Below, in pieces: positions 31,793 to 42,956 of a stretch of 64,000 nt of DNA (its first letter is position 1; each line of letters begins with the position of its first letter). The position numbers and the translations under genes are program-made. The stretch lies in assembly GCA_030762895.1 (NCBI GenBank), contig CM061070.1, positions 81,653,759 through 81,717,758 on the forward strand. The letters are read 5' to 3'. The notes beneath the pieces were generated by a model that was not told the DNA's origin, made no database searches, and worked only from the letters and a program-made list of their open reading frames with translations. The stretch comes from Sophora flavescens. Taxonomy: Eukaryota > Streptophyta > Magnoliopsida > Fabales > Fabaceae.

Positions 31793-31794
31793 TA

Positions 31795-31949
31795 TACACT
31801 GTCAGTGTAAATTTTTTTACACTGTCAACCAATCAAAAATCAAGGTATAGATGACTTTTAAGGTAGTTAGGATAAGATTCAAAGATTTTTAATGATGTGT
31901 CGATTTTTAATTGGTTGACAGTGTAAAAAAGCTTTACACTGTCAGTGTA
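31795..31949. mobile_element. Small TA-flanked MITE (155 bp)
   Basis: Inverted ends TACACTGTCAGTGTAAA and TTTACACTGTCAGTGTA flanked by TA on both sides (31793-31794, 31950-31951). A second inner inverted pair (ACACTGTCAACCAATCAAA and its inverse) follows. The size and TA flanks suggest a Tc1/mariner-derived MITE. Confidence 0.7.
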
Positions 31950-32201
31950 TAGTTTGGTTTAAGAGACAAAATATTGCTCTTCCACAATAATAGTTAATAC
32001 ATTTATTTATTGTATTGATATTACATATTGATATTTTGATATTGTTTTAATAAATGTGAATATTGCAAACCTTCCTATAATCCTGCCTATGTTGTGCTTT
32101 GTGACAAAGCTAAACATAGCCGGTCCCAAGTCCCGGATAAAAGAAGAGGGTTGTGTTAGGTCATCGACAGTCAATGAAAAACTTAGTCGAATCTCTATGA
32201 C

Positions 32202-33480
32202 ATGGATCAACGACATAATAATGTTAATGCTAGGTCGTTTCCCAGAAGCAACGCGTTGTATAGCTCGGGTACAGTGTCAAATGAGCAAGGGCCGCTGCAT
32301 CGTCGCCTGGATGTAGTGAAAAATAAGCAAGGGTTCCCACATTTGTGTGAACGAGTGTGGTTAAAGAAGCTAGTTCACGAGAGTAGGATTCGCTTTGGAA
32401 CTTGGAATATAGGCACACTTACAGGTAAATCAATGGAAATAGTTGACAATATGATTAGGAGGAGGATCAATTTCATGTGCCTACAAGAGACTAAGTGGGT
32501 GGGAGAAAAGGCAAATGAATTAGACTCTTTGGGTTTTAAGATTTGGTACACTGGCAAAGTAAAATCGAGAAATTGGGTGGGCATAATTGTGGATAAATAT
32601 TGGAAGAATGATATTGTGGATGTAAAAAGGGTTAGAGATAGGATCATTGCCCTAAAATTTGTAGTGGAACAAGACACCTTTAATGTGATTAGTGCTTACG
32701 CACATCAGGTAGGGTTAGAAGAACACTTCAAGGTAAAATTTTGGGAGGATTTAGAAGGCCTAATTCAGGAAATACTGCTAGGTAAAAAGATTTTCATAGG
32801 AGGGGATCTAAATGGGCATGTAGGGAGGGCACCTAGAGGTTACGAGGGTTTGCATGGGGGATATGGCCTAGGGGAGGTAAATGGCAAGGGTAAGTCTATT
32901 ATGGACTTTTCATCTGCTTTCGATCTTAATATAGCCAATACATGTTTTAGGAAACGTGAGGAGCATCTTATCACGTACAAAAGTGGGGTGACAAGCTCTC
33001 AAATAGATTTCTTTCTTATTAGGAGATTGGATAGAAAGATTTGTTTGGATTGTAAAGTCATACCTGGAGAGAGCTTGACTACCCAACATAGAGTCTTGGT
33101 TATGGATGTAAGAGTTAAGAGGAGTGTGAAGAGAAGAGGCCATGAAAAGGTTTCAAGGATCAAGTGGTGGCAACTGAAGGGTAAAAAACAAAGGATCTTC
33201 CAACACAAGGTTTTGGAGGGAGGGTTTTGGGAGGCAAACAGAAGTGCAAATGATATGTGGGACAAGATGGCCAAAGGGATTAGGAAGGTAGCTATAGAGA
33301 CGCTTGGTGAATCAAGAGGATTCGGACCTAAGGTTAAAGAATCCTGATGGTGGGATGAAAGTGTGCAAGCTAAGGTTCGGGTTAAAAGGGAATGTTTTAA
33401 AGCTTGGTCTTTATGTAAAAATACTGAAAATTGTGAAAATTATAAGGTGGCCAAAAAAGATACCATTAATGCCAAAGAGT
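32202..33480 (+). pseudogene. LINE (RTE-like) endonuclease fragment
   Basis: Open for 381 residues (32202-33347) from a start that need not be natural. Endonuclease/exonuclease/phosphatase landmarks in order are FGTWNIGTLTGKS, MCLQETKWVG (catalytic Glu), IFIGGDLNGHVGRAP (Asp/Asn pair), SSQIDFFLIRR and TTQHRVLVMDV (the His end). Plant RTE-type LINEs are often annotated as craniofacial development protein 2-like because of this domain. A stop after PKVKES is followed in the next frame by WWDESVQAKVRVKRECFKAW, also typical, up to about 33480. The reverse transcriptase is missing, so this is a 5' piece. Confidence 0.85.
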
Positions 33481-34083
33481 CGTTCTGTATAAACATTAAA
33501 TGCTTGGGAACGTTTAGCTTTGACAAGGTTGTCCAAGAGTACATTTTAATCTGAATCAGTTGTCATATCAGAGTAGGTAGCAGCAGGCTTCTTGTACTTG
33601 TAGCAGAGAGCTTTCCTCTTTTAGTGCAACAGTCAGTTCACTTTCCAGAAAGCACTTTTACTTTGTACTAAAACAGCTAAAAGGTTATTGTTGTGGTACG
33701 AAGGTTGCATGTTTATTCCTTAAAACCTTGAAACAAATGTTCTTTATTCTTTATCCTTTGAGCTATTTTCCAGAGGTCTTCGAGATCCTTAAGGAAGGCA
33801 TTTGATATGAATAAGATGACTTGGAATTCATTTCTAACAAACTGACATTATACTAGAGTTGGAAAATCAGGCGGGTGAGCAGTAATCAGAAATCAGACGA
33901 GTGCTCAAGCAGTCCAAAAACTAGACGGGTGATCATGTAGTCCAAAACTAGATGGGTGATCATGCAGTCCAAAACTAGACGAGTGATCATGTAGTCCCAA
34001 ACTAGACGTGTGCTAGCTTATTCCAAAAGTCAGACGGGTGATCCACTGAGTCGGTTTCAGACAGATGCTTCTTGCCACGTCAT
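33481..34083. other. Unassigned region ending in a 27-bp minisatellite
   Basis: 33481-33880 has no recognised feature. 33893-34045 holds about five units of an AGACGGGTGATCATGTAGTC-type repeat (period ~27 bp). Its GACGAGTGCT variant resembles the minisatellite in the neighbouring SIRE LTR, so it may come from a related LTR. Confidence 0.5.
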
Positions 34084-34114
34084 TGTTGTTTTGGCTTCAA
34101 CGACTCAAGATGGA

Positions 34115-34136
34115 GGGGGGGGGGGGGGGGGGGGGG
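34115..34136 (-). repeat. Poly(G)/poly(C) tract near the LTR end
   Basis: Twenty-two consecutive G on the plus strand. A C17 tract occupies the same place in the plus-strand element (40613-40629), about 30 bp from the primer-site side of the LTR. Confidence 0.95.
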
Positions 34137-35018
34137 CGGAGTTTTCAAAAATATTTCCCACTTAAAAACTTTTTCACAAAACTTTTCAAATCAGAGTTGC
34201 GGATTTGTGCCCTCAGGATCTTTTACAAAATCAATGAAGGGTTTATATAAGATCTTGAATAGAAGGTTATGAGGATAAGAAAGATTAACTCAGAATAGGT
34301 TCGGGTTCAAAACTCAGTAATAACAAAATACAAAAATTGATTAAGCCTTTAAAGATTAAGAACAAGTTATGCAAGTTTCAGATTTAGTTCAGTTTCAGCA
34401 ATCAAGAATGGTTTTGAACAACTCAGTTTTGAACGCAGATAACACATACTTGATTACAATCAGACTCAGATTTCAATACAGTTTATACAAATCAAGAACA
34501 GAAATTATATTGAACTTTAAACATCAAAATCACAGGTTCTTGATCATAAATAGAAAGTAAAGGAGTTTGAGTTTAGAGATACCACATAACCAGATTTATC
34601 CTGGTTCAGTCACCTCCACTGTGACCTACATCCAGTCCCCACTCCACATGTGGTATTTCACACACTAACACACAAGCTTTGCCAGGTAGCTTGAAAAATC
34701 TTTACAACACAGAGCACTCCTTCACCTCGAGATACCACACTCTCGTGAAGAGCCTCAATGCTCTTCCTTAGGGATAACCCACCCTAATCACTCAGAGAGA
34801 CTCCCTCTCTCTTTACAATCGAAAAGTAAAACAAAAATTGATTCCTAACTCTCAATAGTCAGATAAACAAATTGAAGCATTTATGAGAACGAAATACTCT
34901 TTTCACAATAACCTCAAGAAAGATGATGAATGATTTTCACAATTGATTTCTCAAATTGATTTCGTAAACTTTATGATATGTTATGATATTCTTGTGAAAA
35001 TGTTCCTTTGATACCTTC

Positions 35019-35026
35019 TTTATATA
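35019..35026 (-). promoter_or_regulatory. TATA box in SIRE LTR (minus copy)
   Basis: Minus strand TATATAAA in the context CTATATAAAGAAGG. The equivalent site lies at 39867-39874 in the plus copy. Confidence 0.6.
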
Positions 35027-35276
35027 GAAAACAAGTTATAGTCGTTGGGATCAATCAAAACAGATTTGGATGTGATTAACAGAATCAGTTTTCTTGATTC
35101 TGGTTCTTGAAATAAGATTCTTCATCGGTTCTTATAGAATTCGCTTCCATCTTGAAAATAAGTGTGTCCATCTCGCGAGTAAATATATTTTACATCGGAC
35201 GAGCTAGTAGACGAGCTCCATATGCCACATCATTGGACGGATCTTCTCATTAAGATCTTAGCAAGTCCAAAGACTT

Positions 35277-35530
35277 GTGTGGACGAGCGCTTCTGTCACT
35301 TTAGTGGACGAGCGCTTCTGTCACTTCAATGGACGAGCGCTTCTGTCACTTGTGGACGAGCACTTCTGTCATTTCAGTGGACTAGCGCTTCTGTCACTTA
35401 TGTTGGACGAGCGCTTCTATCACTTTAGTGGACGAGCGCTTCTGTCACTTGTTGGACGAGCGCTTCGATCACTTCTGTTTGGAAGAGCGCTTGTATTACT
35501 TCAGTGTTGGACGAGCGCTTTGGACGAGCA
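35277..35530 (-). repeat. LTR minisatellite, ~25-bp GGACGAGCGCTTCTGTCACT units
   Basis: About ten imperfect units; GGACGAGCGCTTCTGTCACT alternates with short TTAG/TCAA linkers. The open frame seen through it is an artefact of the repeat. The plus copy LTR has a diverged version of about eight units (39405-39630). Confidence 0.9.
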
Positions 35531-35934
35531 CTTATTATTTCCAAAAATCATTTTCATTAATGAAAACTTATTCCTTTTAATGCAGGTTATGAAAATTGAT
35601 TTTCTTCATGCATCTTTTTAGTTGAGCTATTTGTGAATAAGAGATTTCATCTCTTATAAATCATCTAAGACTTAAATCTAATTTCTCCTTTAAGCATTTG
35701 TCTTGATGATTCCTTGATTTTTGTCTTTGCTCTTTGATTCCTCCAAGTTCTTTTGATTTCTTCAAGTTCTTCCTTGAATATTCTCCTTTAATTGCTCACT
35801 GAACTTGTTGATCACTGCTTGATATCTGTCTTTGCAATTTGGCACTAAAACACTTGTATACACATTAAATTGTATTTGTACACATTAAATTGTATTTGTC
35901 ATATATCAAAATCTCTAAGTCATTGAGTCTAACA

Positions 35935-36380
35935 AATTCCCCCTTTTTGATTATGACAAATCTTTTAACAAATTATAAGATCAGAGTATAACTGTAACAA
36001 ACGTAAAGTGTTATTGACAGATTTATATCATGGTATCAGAGCAGTCAGAGTAGAAGTATATCAGAGCAAAAAAATATTAACATAGCAGAATTTGATTTAC
36101 TCCCTATTAATCATGTAAGCTTATATTTACTCCCCCTTAATCATGTAAGCTTATAAAATAGAATTTGATTTACTCCCCATTAATCATGTAAGCTTATATT
36201 TTATAAGCTCCCCCTCAACATATGCATGTATAATTCGTTATTATCCCTTTTCTATATATCATACTTTTTTCTCCATGTATAATTTTTTACTATCTCATTT
36301 CTCTATATCATACTTTTTCCTCCCCCTTTTGGCATTATCAAAAAGGTAAAGAAAAGAAACATTCAAAGCAATAGAGAAGG
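35935..36380 (-). other. 3' untranslated region and polypurine tract of minus SIRE element
   Basis: Minus strand AAAAAGGGGGAATT abuts the LTR (35935-35948). Further AGGGGGAG-type tracts and a duplicated ATTAATCATGTAAGCTTATA word lie upstream. The region aligns with 44540-44935 of the plus copy. Confidence 0.75.
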
Positions 36381-36424
36381 TAAGCATTTAAAGATTCAAA
36401 CATAGCATATAAAATTGTTCTTGA

Positions 36425-37128
36425 TAGAGGGATATAGATTAGATATAGGATTGATCAATTATGCCCAATTATCTTCTAATGAAAAAGATGCTTTCCTCGT
36501 TCAAGGGCTTGGTAAAAATATCTGTAAGTTGTTTAGTTGTATCAACATATTCAATCTCAGTTTCTCTACTCTAAATATGGTCTCTAATGAAATGATGTCT
36601 GATTTCTATGTGTTTAGTTCTAGAGTACATTATGGCATTCTTAGTTAGGTTAATTGCACTTGTATTGTCACATCTAATAAGAACTTGGTTTAGTTGCACA
36701 CCATAATCAACTAATTGTTGTTTCATCCATAAAACCTGTGCACAACAGCTACCAGCTGCTACATATTCTGCCTCTGCAGTGGATAAAGCCACACTAGATT
36801 GTTTCATACTGAACCATGATACTAATGAGTTTCCTAGTAAATGGCAAGTTCTACTAGTACTCTTCCTGTCTAGTTTACAACTAGCAAAATTAGAGTCTGA
36901 ATAGCTAATTAAAGTACATGTAGCTCCCTTGAGATACCATAATCCCATGTCTTTTGTTCCTAAGAGATACTTAATTATCCTTTTAACTACTGTTAAGTGT
37001 GATTCTTTTGGATTTGCTTGATACCTAGCACACATGCATACACTAAACATAATATCCGGTCTACTAGCAGTAAGATAAAGTAGTGAGCCTATCATACCTC
37101 TGAATTTAGAAACATTAACAGGTTTACC
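36425..37128 (-). pseudogene. RNase H and end of polyprotein, minus SIRE element
   Basis: Opens after a stop at 37128 (a CAA codon turned TAA in the DKDEQGKP block, compared with the plus copy). Carries SRPDIMFSVCMCARYQ, ISYSDSNFASCKLDRKSTS, SVALSTAEAEYVAAGSCCAQ and SRTKHIEIRHHFIRDH, the normal copia RNase H series. A second stop follows RDHI (CAA to TAG, 36568); beyond it the tail with the TKPLN signature continues to about 36425. Confidence 0.88.
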
Positions 37129-38118
37129 TTACTCATCTTTGTCCAGATAACAGGAGGTACTCATTGGAGTAGCCATCTCCTTAGTGTTTTCCATGCCAAA
37201 CTTCTTAAACAACTCATTGCAGTACTTGGTTTGGCTAACAAAGATTCCATTTTCAGTTTGCTTTATTTGCAGTCCAAGGAAAAAGTCCGGCTCACCCATC
37301 ATTGACATTTCAAACTCACTCTTCATAAGACTTGCAAACTCTTTGCACAAATGCTCATTAGTGGCTCCAAAAATTATATCATCCACATATATTTGTACAA
37401 GTAAAATGTTGTGTGCCTTTTTCTTAGTGAACACAGTTGTGTCAACTTTACCTCTTTTAAATCCTTTTTCAATGAGAAAATTACTTAACCTTTCATACCA
37501 AGCTCTAGGAGCTTGCTTTAAGCCATATAGTGCTTTAGACAGTTTATAAACATGGTTAGGCAATTCATTATTCTCAAAACCAGGTGGTTGACCAACATAC
37601 ACTTCCTCTTGTATAAATCCATTTAAGAAAGCACTCTTAACATCCATTTGATGCAATTTAAATCTCATTATGCAAGCATAAGCAAGTAGCATTCTTATAG
37701 CTTCTAATCTTGCTACTGGTGCATATGTTTCATCATAATCTATGCCTTCTTCTTGGTTATACCCTTTGGCTACCAATCTAGTCTTGTTTCTTACAATTAT
37801 ACCATTTTCATCTAGTTTATTCCTAAAAACCCATTTTGTACCTATTACTTGACAGTTCTTGGGTTTAGGCACTAGTTTCCAAACTTGGTTTCTTTCAAAC
37901 TGGTTTAACTCATCTTGCATAACCATCATCCAATGTTCATCAATTATAGCATCATCTATGTTATTAGGTTCTACTTGAGACACAAATGCCATATGATTAC
38001 AAGCATTTCTAAGAGATTGTCTAGTAGTTACCCCCTTTGTAATTTCACCAATGATGTTATCAATTGGATGATTTCTGACAGTCCTCCATTCCTTGGATGA
38101 TTTATGACAGTCATCCAT
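37129..38118 (-). pseudogene. Reverse transcriptase of minus SIRE element
   Basis: RVT_2 domain: WKLVPKPKNCQVIGTKWVF, RLVAKGYNQEEGIDYDETYA, MDVKSAFLNGFIQEEVYV, ALYGLKQAPRAWYERL, and LVQIYVDDIIFGAT with the catalytic YVDD. All catalytic positions look normal, and only the flanking stops and frame changes disable it. Nearly identical to the plus copy (42957-44510) over its whole length. Confidence 0.92.
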
Positions 38119-39039
38119 TCCTTTGGTAGGTCAGGCTGTTGTTCTGTTTGCTCCTGCTGCAGCAATTTATTCTTTAAGCTTTCATCTTCTTCATTGTCCT
38201 TTTTCTCTTCTAGGAGAGTTTTCTCAATTGAATCTGCAAGATCATCAATAAGAGAATCCTTTCCCAACCTTTTGGGGTTAGACTCATCAAATGTCACATG
38301 CAAAAATTCCTCAATAGTTTGTGTTCTCTTATTATATATTCTAAATGCTTTACTAGATAGAGAGTAAACTAGGAAAATTCCTTCATCAGCCTTTGCATCA
38401 AATTTTTCAAGATTATTCTTTCCATTGTTGAGAACAAAGCATTTGCAACCAAAAACATGTAAATGTGCTATATTTGGTTTTCTTCCTTTGTAAAGCTCAT
38501 AAAGGGTTTTCTTTAAGATTGGTCTTATGAAGACTCTATTTAGCACATAGCAGACTGTATTGACAGCATCTGCCCAAAAATGTTTTGGCAAGCTAGAGTC
38601 ATTCAACATAGTTCTTGCTATCTCCTCTAATGATCTATTCTTTTTTTCAACTACTTCATTTTATTGCGGAGTTCTAGGAGCAGAAAAATTATGTTGAATT
38701 CCATGCTCATCACAAAAGTTTTCAAACACTTCATTTTGAAATTCTCCCACATGGTCACTTCTTATAGAAACAATTTTCACGTCCTTTTCATTTTGCACAA
38801 TTTTTGCCATTTTCTTAAATGCATCAAATGAATCACTCTTATGAGATAGAAAATATGTCCATGTATATCTTAGAGTAATCATCTACTATTACCAATGCAT
38901 ACGAGTTACCACCAAAGCTTTTGGTTCTAGATGGACCAAATAAATCCATGTGTAAAAGTAGCAAGGGTCTAGTTGTTGAAACAATGTTCTTTGGTTTAAA
39001 AGTGACCTTAACTTGCTTTCCTTTTTGACATGCATCATA
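38028..39039 (-). pseudogene. Integrase of minus SIRE element, N-terminally truncated
   Basis: From the truncation point: DACQKGKQVKVTFKPKNIV, LLLLHMDLFGPSRTKSFGG (first Asp), IVSIRSDHVGEF (second Asp; the usual HGG is HVG), a stop where NGVVERKNR is expected (reads NEVVEKKNRSLEE beyond the stop), then LPKHFWADAVNTVCYVLNR and HVFGCKCFVLNNGKNNLEKF. A frameshift near 38870 and a TAA near 38660 interrupt it. The HHCC zinc-binding domain is mostly lost. Confidence 0.9.
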
Positions 39040-39866
39040 TGTTAGACTCAATGACTGAGAGATTTTGATATATGACAAATACAACTTAATGTGTATGCAA
39101 GTGTTTAGTGTCAAATTGTAAAGACAGGTATCAAGCAATATTCAACAAGTTCAGTGAGCAATCAAAGGAGAATATTCAAGGAAGAACTTGGAGGAATCAA
39201 ATAGCAAGGACAAAGATCAAGGAATCATCAAGACAAGAGCTTAAAAGAAGAAATTAGTGTTAAGCCTTAGATGATTTGTAAGAGATGAAATCTCTTATTC
39301 GCAAATAGCTCAATTAAGAAAGATGCATGAAGAAAATCATTTTTCATAACCTGCATTAAAAGGAATAAGTTTTCCTTAATGAAAATGATTTTTGAAAAGA
39401 ATAATATAAGCGCTCGTCCAACACTGGGAATAATATAAGCGCTAGCGCTCGTCCAACAGTGGTAAAAGCTGGCGTCCAAGAAAGTGATAGAAGCTCACGT
39501 CTACTAAAGTGACAGAAGCTCATGTCTACTAAAGTGACACAAGCGCACGTCTACTAAAGTGACACAAGCACACGTCTACTAAAGTGCAAGCGCTCATCTA
39601 CTAAAGTAATACAAGCGCTCGTCTACTAGTTGGAGGACATCCAATTGCTTTGTGTTAGTACTCCCGTCTGCTGACGTGGCAAATGGACGCGGCTATTTTT
39701 TTAAGATGGACGCGGCTATTTTTCTAAATGGACTCGTTATTTTATGGACGTGAATTCTATAAGAACTATTAGAATCTTATCTCAAGAACGAGAATCAAGA
39801 AAACAGATTCTGTTAAATCAGATCGAAATCTGTTTTGATTGATCCCAACGACTATAACTTGTTTTC

Positions 39867-39874
39867 TATATAAA
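39867..39874 (+). promoter_or_regulatory. TATA box in SIRE LTR (plus copy)
   Basis: TATATAAA in TTCTATATAAAGAGG, conserved with the minus copy LTR. Confidence 0.65.
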
Positions 39875-40612
39875 GAGGGATCAAAGAACACTTAAACATA
39901 TATCATAACATATCACAGTTTTATGAAATCATTTTGAGAAATCAATTGTGAAAATCATTCATCATCTTCATTGAGCTTACTGTGAAAAGAGTGTTTCAAT
40001 ACTCATAAGTGCTTCAATTTGTTTATCTGACTATTGAGAGTTAGGAATCAAGTTTTATTTTACTTTCGATTGTAAAGAGAGAAGGAGTCTCTCTGAGTGA
40101 TTAGGGTGAGGTATCCCTAAGGAAGAACATTGAGGCTCTTCACAAGAGTGTGGTATCTCGAGGTGAAGGAGTGCTTTGTGGTGTAAAGGTTTTTCAAGCT
40201 ACCTGGCAAAGCTTGTGTGTTAGTGTGTGAAATCCCACAGGTGGAGTAGGGACTGGATGTAGGTCACAGTGGTGGTGACTGAACCAGGATAAATCTGGTT
40301 GTGTAGTATCTCTAAACTCAAACTCCCTTACTTTCTATTTATGATTCAAGAACCTGCAACTTTGATGTTTAAAGTTCAAGTATAATTTCTGTTCTTGATC
40401 TGTATAAACTGTATCTTGTTATTATTGAGTTATTAAACCTGAACCTATTCGTTATTAATCTTTCTTATCCTCATCACCTTCTATTCAAGATTTTGTAAAA
40501 ACCCTTCATCGATTTTATAAAAGATCCTGAGAACATAAATCCGTAACTCTGATTTATAAAGCTTTGTGAAAAAGTTTTAAGAGGGAAACATTTTCTTTCA
40601 AAACTCAAGTCA

Positions 40613-40629
40613 CCCCCCCCCCCCCCCCC
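40613..40629 (+). repeat. Poly(C) tract in a small hairpin
   Basis: C17 flanked by ACTCAAG (left) and CTTGAGT (right), so the C run sits in the loop of a 7-bp stem about 30 bp from the LTR end. Confidence 0.9.
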
Positions 40630-40658
40630 TCTTGAGTCGTTGAAGCCAAAACAACAAC

Positions 40659-40670
40659 TGGCATCAGAGC
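40659..40670 (+). other. Primer binding site of plus SIRE element
   Basis: TGGCATCAGAGC, one mismatch from the initiator tRNA-Met complement, 2 nt after the LTR. Confidence 0.88.
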
Positions 40671-40705
40671 TAAACTCTTAAGTTTGGCTTAACAGCTATA
40701 AGAGC

Positions 40706-42505
40706 ATGGCTTACAATGACTGTTTAAATGAAGGGGCTTCCCTTGCACGCCCACCTGCCTTCAATGGATATGAGTATATCTATTGGAATGAAAGAATGGT
40801 AATCTTTCTTGAGCCAGCAGGTGTTGACATATGGGATGCAGTAGAAAATGGACCATTTGTCCCCTCTACTGTAGATGCTAATGGTGCTCCAAGAAATAAG
40901 CCTAAAACTGAATGGAATGAGGATGATAAGAAAAGAATTCAATATAATGCACGTGCTAAGAATATTATAATATCTGCTTTAAGCCGTGATGAGTTTTTCA
41001 GGGTTTCAAATTGCAAATCAGCAAAGGTGATGTGGGATACATTGCAAGTAACACATGAAGGAACCTCAGATGTCAAAAGAGCAAGAATGAACACCCTCAC
41101 ACATGAGTATGAGTTGTTCAGAATGAATCGAGGAAAACCTATTACAAAAATGCAAAAGAGATTCACACACATTGTAAATCAATTGGCTGGTCTTAGAAAG
41201 ACAATCTCAAATGAGGATCAAATTAACAAAGTCATGAGATGCTTGAGCAGGGAATGTCAACCTAAAGTCATTGCAATCTCAGAATCTAGAGACCTCTCAT
41301 CAATGACCATTGCCACATTGTTTGGAAAACTGCAAGAACATGAATTGGAGTTGAACAGACTGAATGAGAGTGAAGAAACTGATAAAAGAAAGAAGGGATT
41401 GGCTTTGAAATCACAAGTCAAAGAAGTAGAAAACAGTGATGATGATGATTCAGAACAAGAGGCTGAATCTGAAGAAGAGATGGGATTGTTAGTTAGAAAG
41501 TTCAAGAACTTCCTAAAGAAGAAAGACAACTTTAAAATAAAGCCATCCACCTTTCAAAGGAGAAATCTCATCAAAGGTGACAACTCTTCCAACAACATCA
41601 CATGCTATGAATGTGGAAAGATTGGCCACATGAAGCTTGACTGTCCAAAACTGTAAAAGAAGGACAAAACAGAAAAGTTTGACTCAAAGGACAAGAAGTG
41701 GAGAAAGCCAAGAAAGTCCTACATTACTTGGGATGATAACGATCTAGATTCCACTAAAGAATCTGAATCTGAATCTGAGGAGGCAAACTTGTGCTTGATG
41801 ACCAGCAATAACAGTGATTCAGAAAGTGAAGTAAGTTATAATTATCAACCTTCTTATGATGAATTGCAAAATGCTTTTGAAGAACTTCGTAGAGAATCCA
41901 TTAGACTTGCTAGATTGCTAACTAAGTCTAAGAAAACCATCACATTCTTAGAGGAGGAAACTTCTGTTTTAAACAAAGAGGTAGATCAATTAAAAGCAGA
42001 AAATTGTGCTTTAAGAGAAAAACTAGCTACTGTCTTAGATGCACAAATATGTGATAAATGTCCTAAGTTGGAGAAACATATAAATCATTTGAATGGTGAT
42101 CTATCTAGAGTTACTACTGATAAAGAAATCTGGAATGCGTCTAGCTGTACATTGACTAAACAAGTTGAAAAACTGAAATATGACTAAGCCAAGTTCACAA
42201 ATGGTAGAGATAATTTGGATGCATTGTTAGGACAGCAAAAATGTGTTTATGATAAGGCTGGAATAGGCTATAAACCTAAGATACATGAGAAATCTTTCAA
42301 GAAATTTTTTGCTGCACCTATGACATCAAACACACCATTTGTTAAATGTTATTTCTGTGCTAGAAAAGGTCACACAGCTTCTACATGTCATTATAGAAAA
42401 TCTGCTTATAATAAGTCTAAATATATATGGGTTCTTAAAGGAACTAATGCTCCAACTAACTCAAAAGGACCCAAACAGATTTGGGTACCTAAAGCAAAAA
42501 CTTGA
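40706..42505 (+). pseudogene. gag of plus SIRE element
   Basis: First frame (40706-41656) starts MAYNDCLNEGASLARPPAFN and holds the UBN2-like capsid (YWNERMVIFLEPAGVDIW, KVMWDTLQVTHEGTSDVK) and a CCHC knuckle CYECGKIGHMKLDC. A TAA then interrupts a lysine-rich tract. 41700-42187 continues as an acidic then coiled-coil segment (DELQNAFEELRRESIRL), stopped by TAA at 42185. 42215-42505 has a second knuckle CYFCARKGHTASTC and IWVPKAKT. Two knuckles with a coiled coil between them are usual for SIRE gag. Two stops make it a pseudogene. Confidence 0.9.
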
Positions 42506-42821
42506 TTCTGTTTTGTAGGTGTGTTGGAAAGCCAAGAATGTGAAATGGTATCTTGAAAGTGGATGTTCCAAGCACATGACTGGAGACAAAAGCAAGTTCA
42601 TTTCCTTTACCCCTAAGTTGAGTGGTAGTGTTACCTATGGAGACAATAACAAAGGGAGAATACTTGGCATTGACAACATTGGAAGTGACTCAACAATAAT
42701 CATTGAGGATGTACTAGATGTTGAGGGACTGAAAGATAACCTATTAAGTATCGGTCAACTATGTGACAAAGGCTTGAATGACAATGAAGAAGATGAAAAC
42801 TTAAAGAACAAATCGTTGTAG
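42506..42821 (+). pseudogene. Protease remnant fused across the integrase deletion
   Basis: KWYLESGCSKHMTGD is the copia protease active site with the catalytic Asp of DSG replaced by Glu. It continues KLSGSVTYGDNNKG and LKDNLLSIGQLCDKG, then jumps to DNEEDENLKNKSL, which in the minus copy is the linker between integrase and reverse transcriptase. The jump at about 42780 removes the whole integrase. Confidence 0.88.
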
Positions 42822-42956
42822 AAGGAGCAAACAGAACAACAGCTTGACCTACCAAAGGAATGGAGGACTATCAGAAATCATCCAATTGACAACATCGTTG
42901 GTGAAATTACAAAGGGGGTAACAACTAGACAATTTCTTAGAAATGTTTGTAATCAT

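Larger units (their letters stand above)
34084..35934 (-). repeat. 3' LTR of minus SIRE element (1851 bp)
   Basis: Plus-strand TGTTGTTTTGGC to GAGTCTAACA; these ends correspond to those of the LTR at 39040-40656. Contains a 22-base G run (34115-34136), a TATA box (35019-35026) and an expanded minisatellite. Confidence 0.9.
34084..39039 (-). mobile_element. SIRE-type Ty1-copia element, minus copy, 5' part missing
   Basis: Minus-strand order is integrase (from 39039), reverse transcriptase, RNase H, long 3' untranslated region, polypurine tract and a 1.85-kb 3' LTR. Gag, protease, primer site and 5' LTR are absent: the element stops inside the integrase zinc-binding segment (DACQKGKQVK), exactly where the LTR of the plus-strand element begins. 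It shares near-identical reverse transcriptase and UTR with that plus copy. The large LTR, long coiled-coil gag (in the partner) and long 3' region fit the SIRE/Maximus lineage. Confidence 0.9.
39040..40656 (+). repeat. 5' LTR of plus SIRE element (1617 bp)
   Basis: TGTTAGACTCAATGAC to AAAACAACA; the inner edge is fixed by the primer site. Carries a diverged minisatellite (39405-39630), three ATGGACGCGGCTATTT-like repeats near 39685-39730, a TATA box and a C17 tract. Confidence 0.92.

Noticed and set aside
34065..34272. Frames crossing the poly(G) tract with glycine runs
   Set aside because: The length of the G tract sets the frame and is unstable; the region is LTR end sequence.
35222..35621. 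68- and 114-residue open frames with repeated ERFCHF/ALLSL words
   Set aside because: They are translations of the ~25-bp LTR minisatellite; in the related LTR the frame is lost.
36004..36060. TGGTATCAGAGCAGTC on the plus strand near 36030 as a primer site
   Set aside because: It lies inside the untranslated region of the minus SIRE element with no LTR edge next to it; probably a chance or fossil match.
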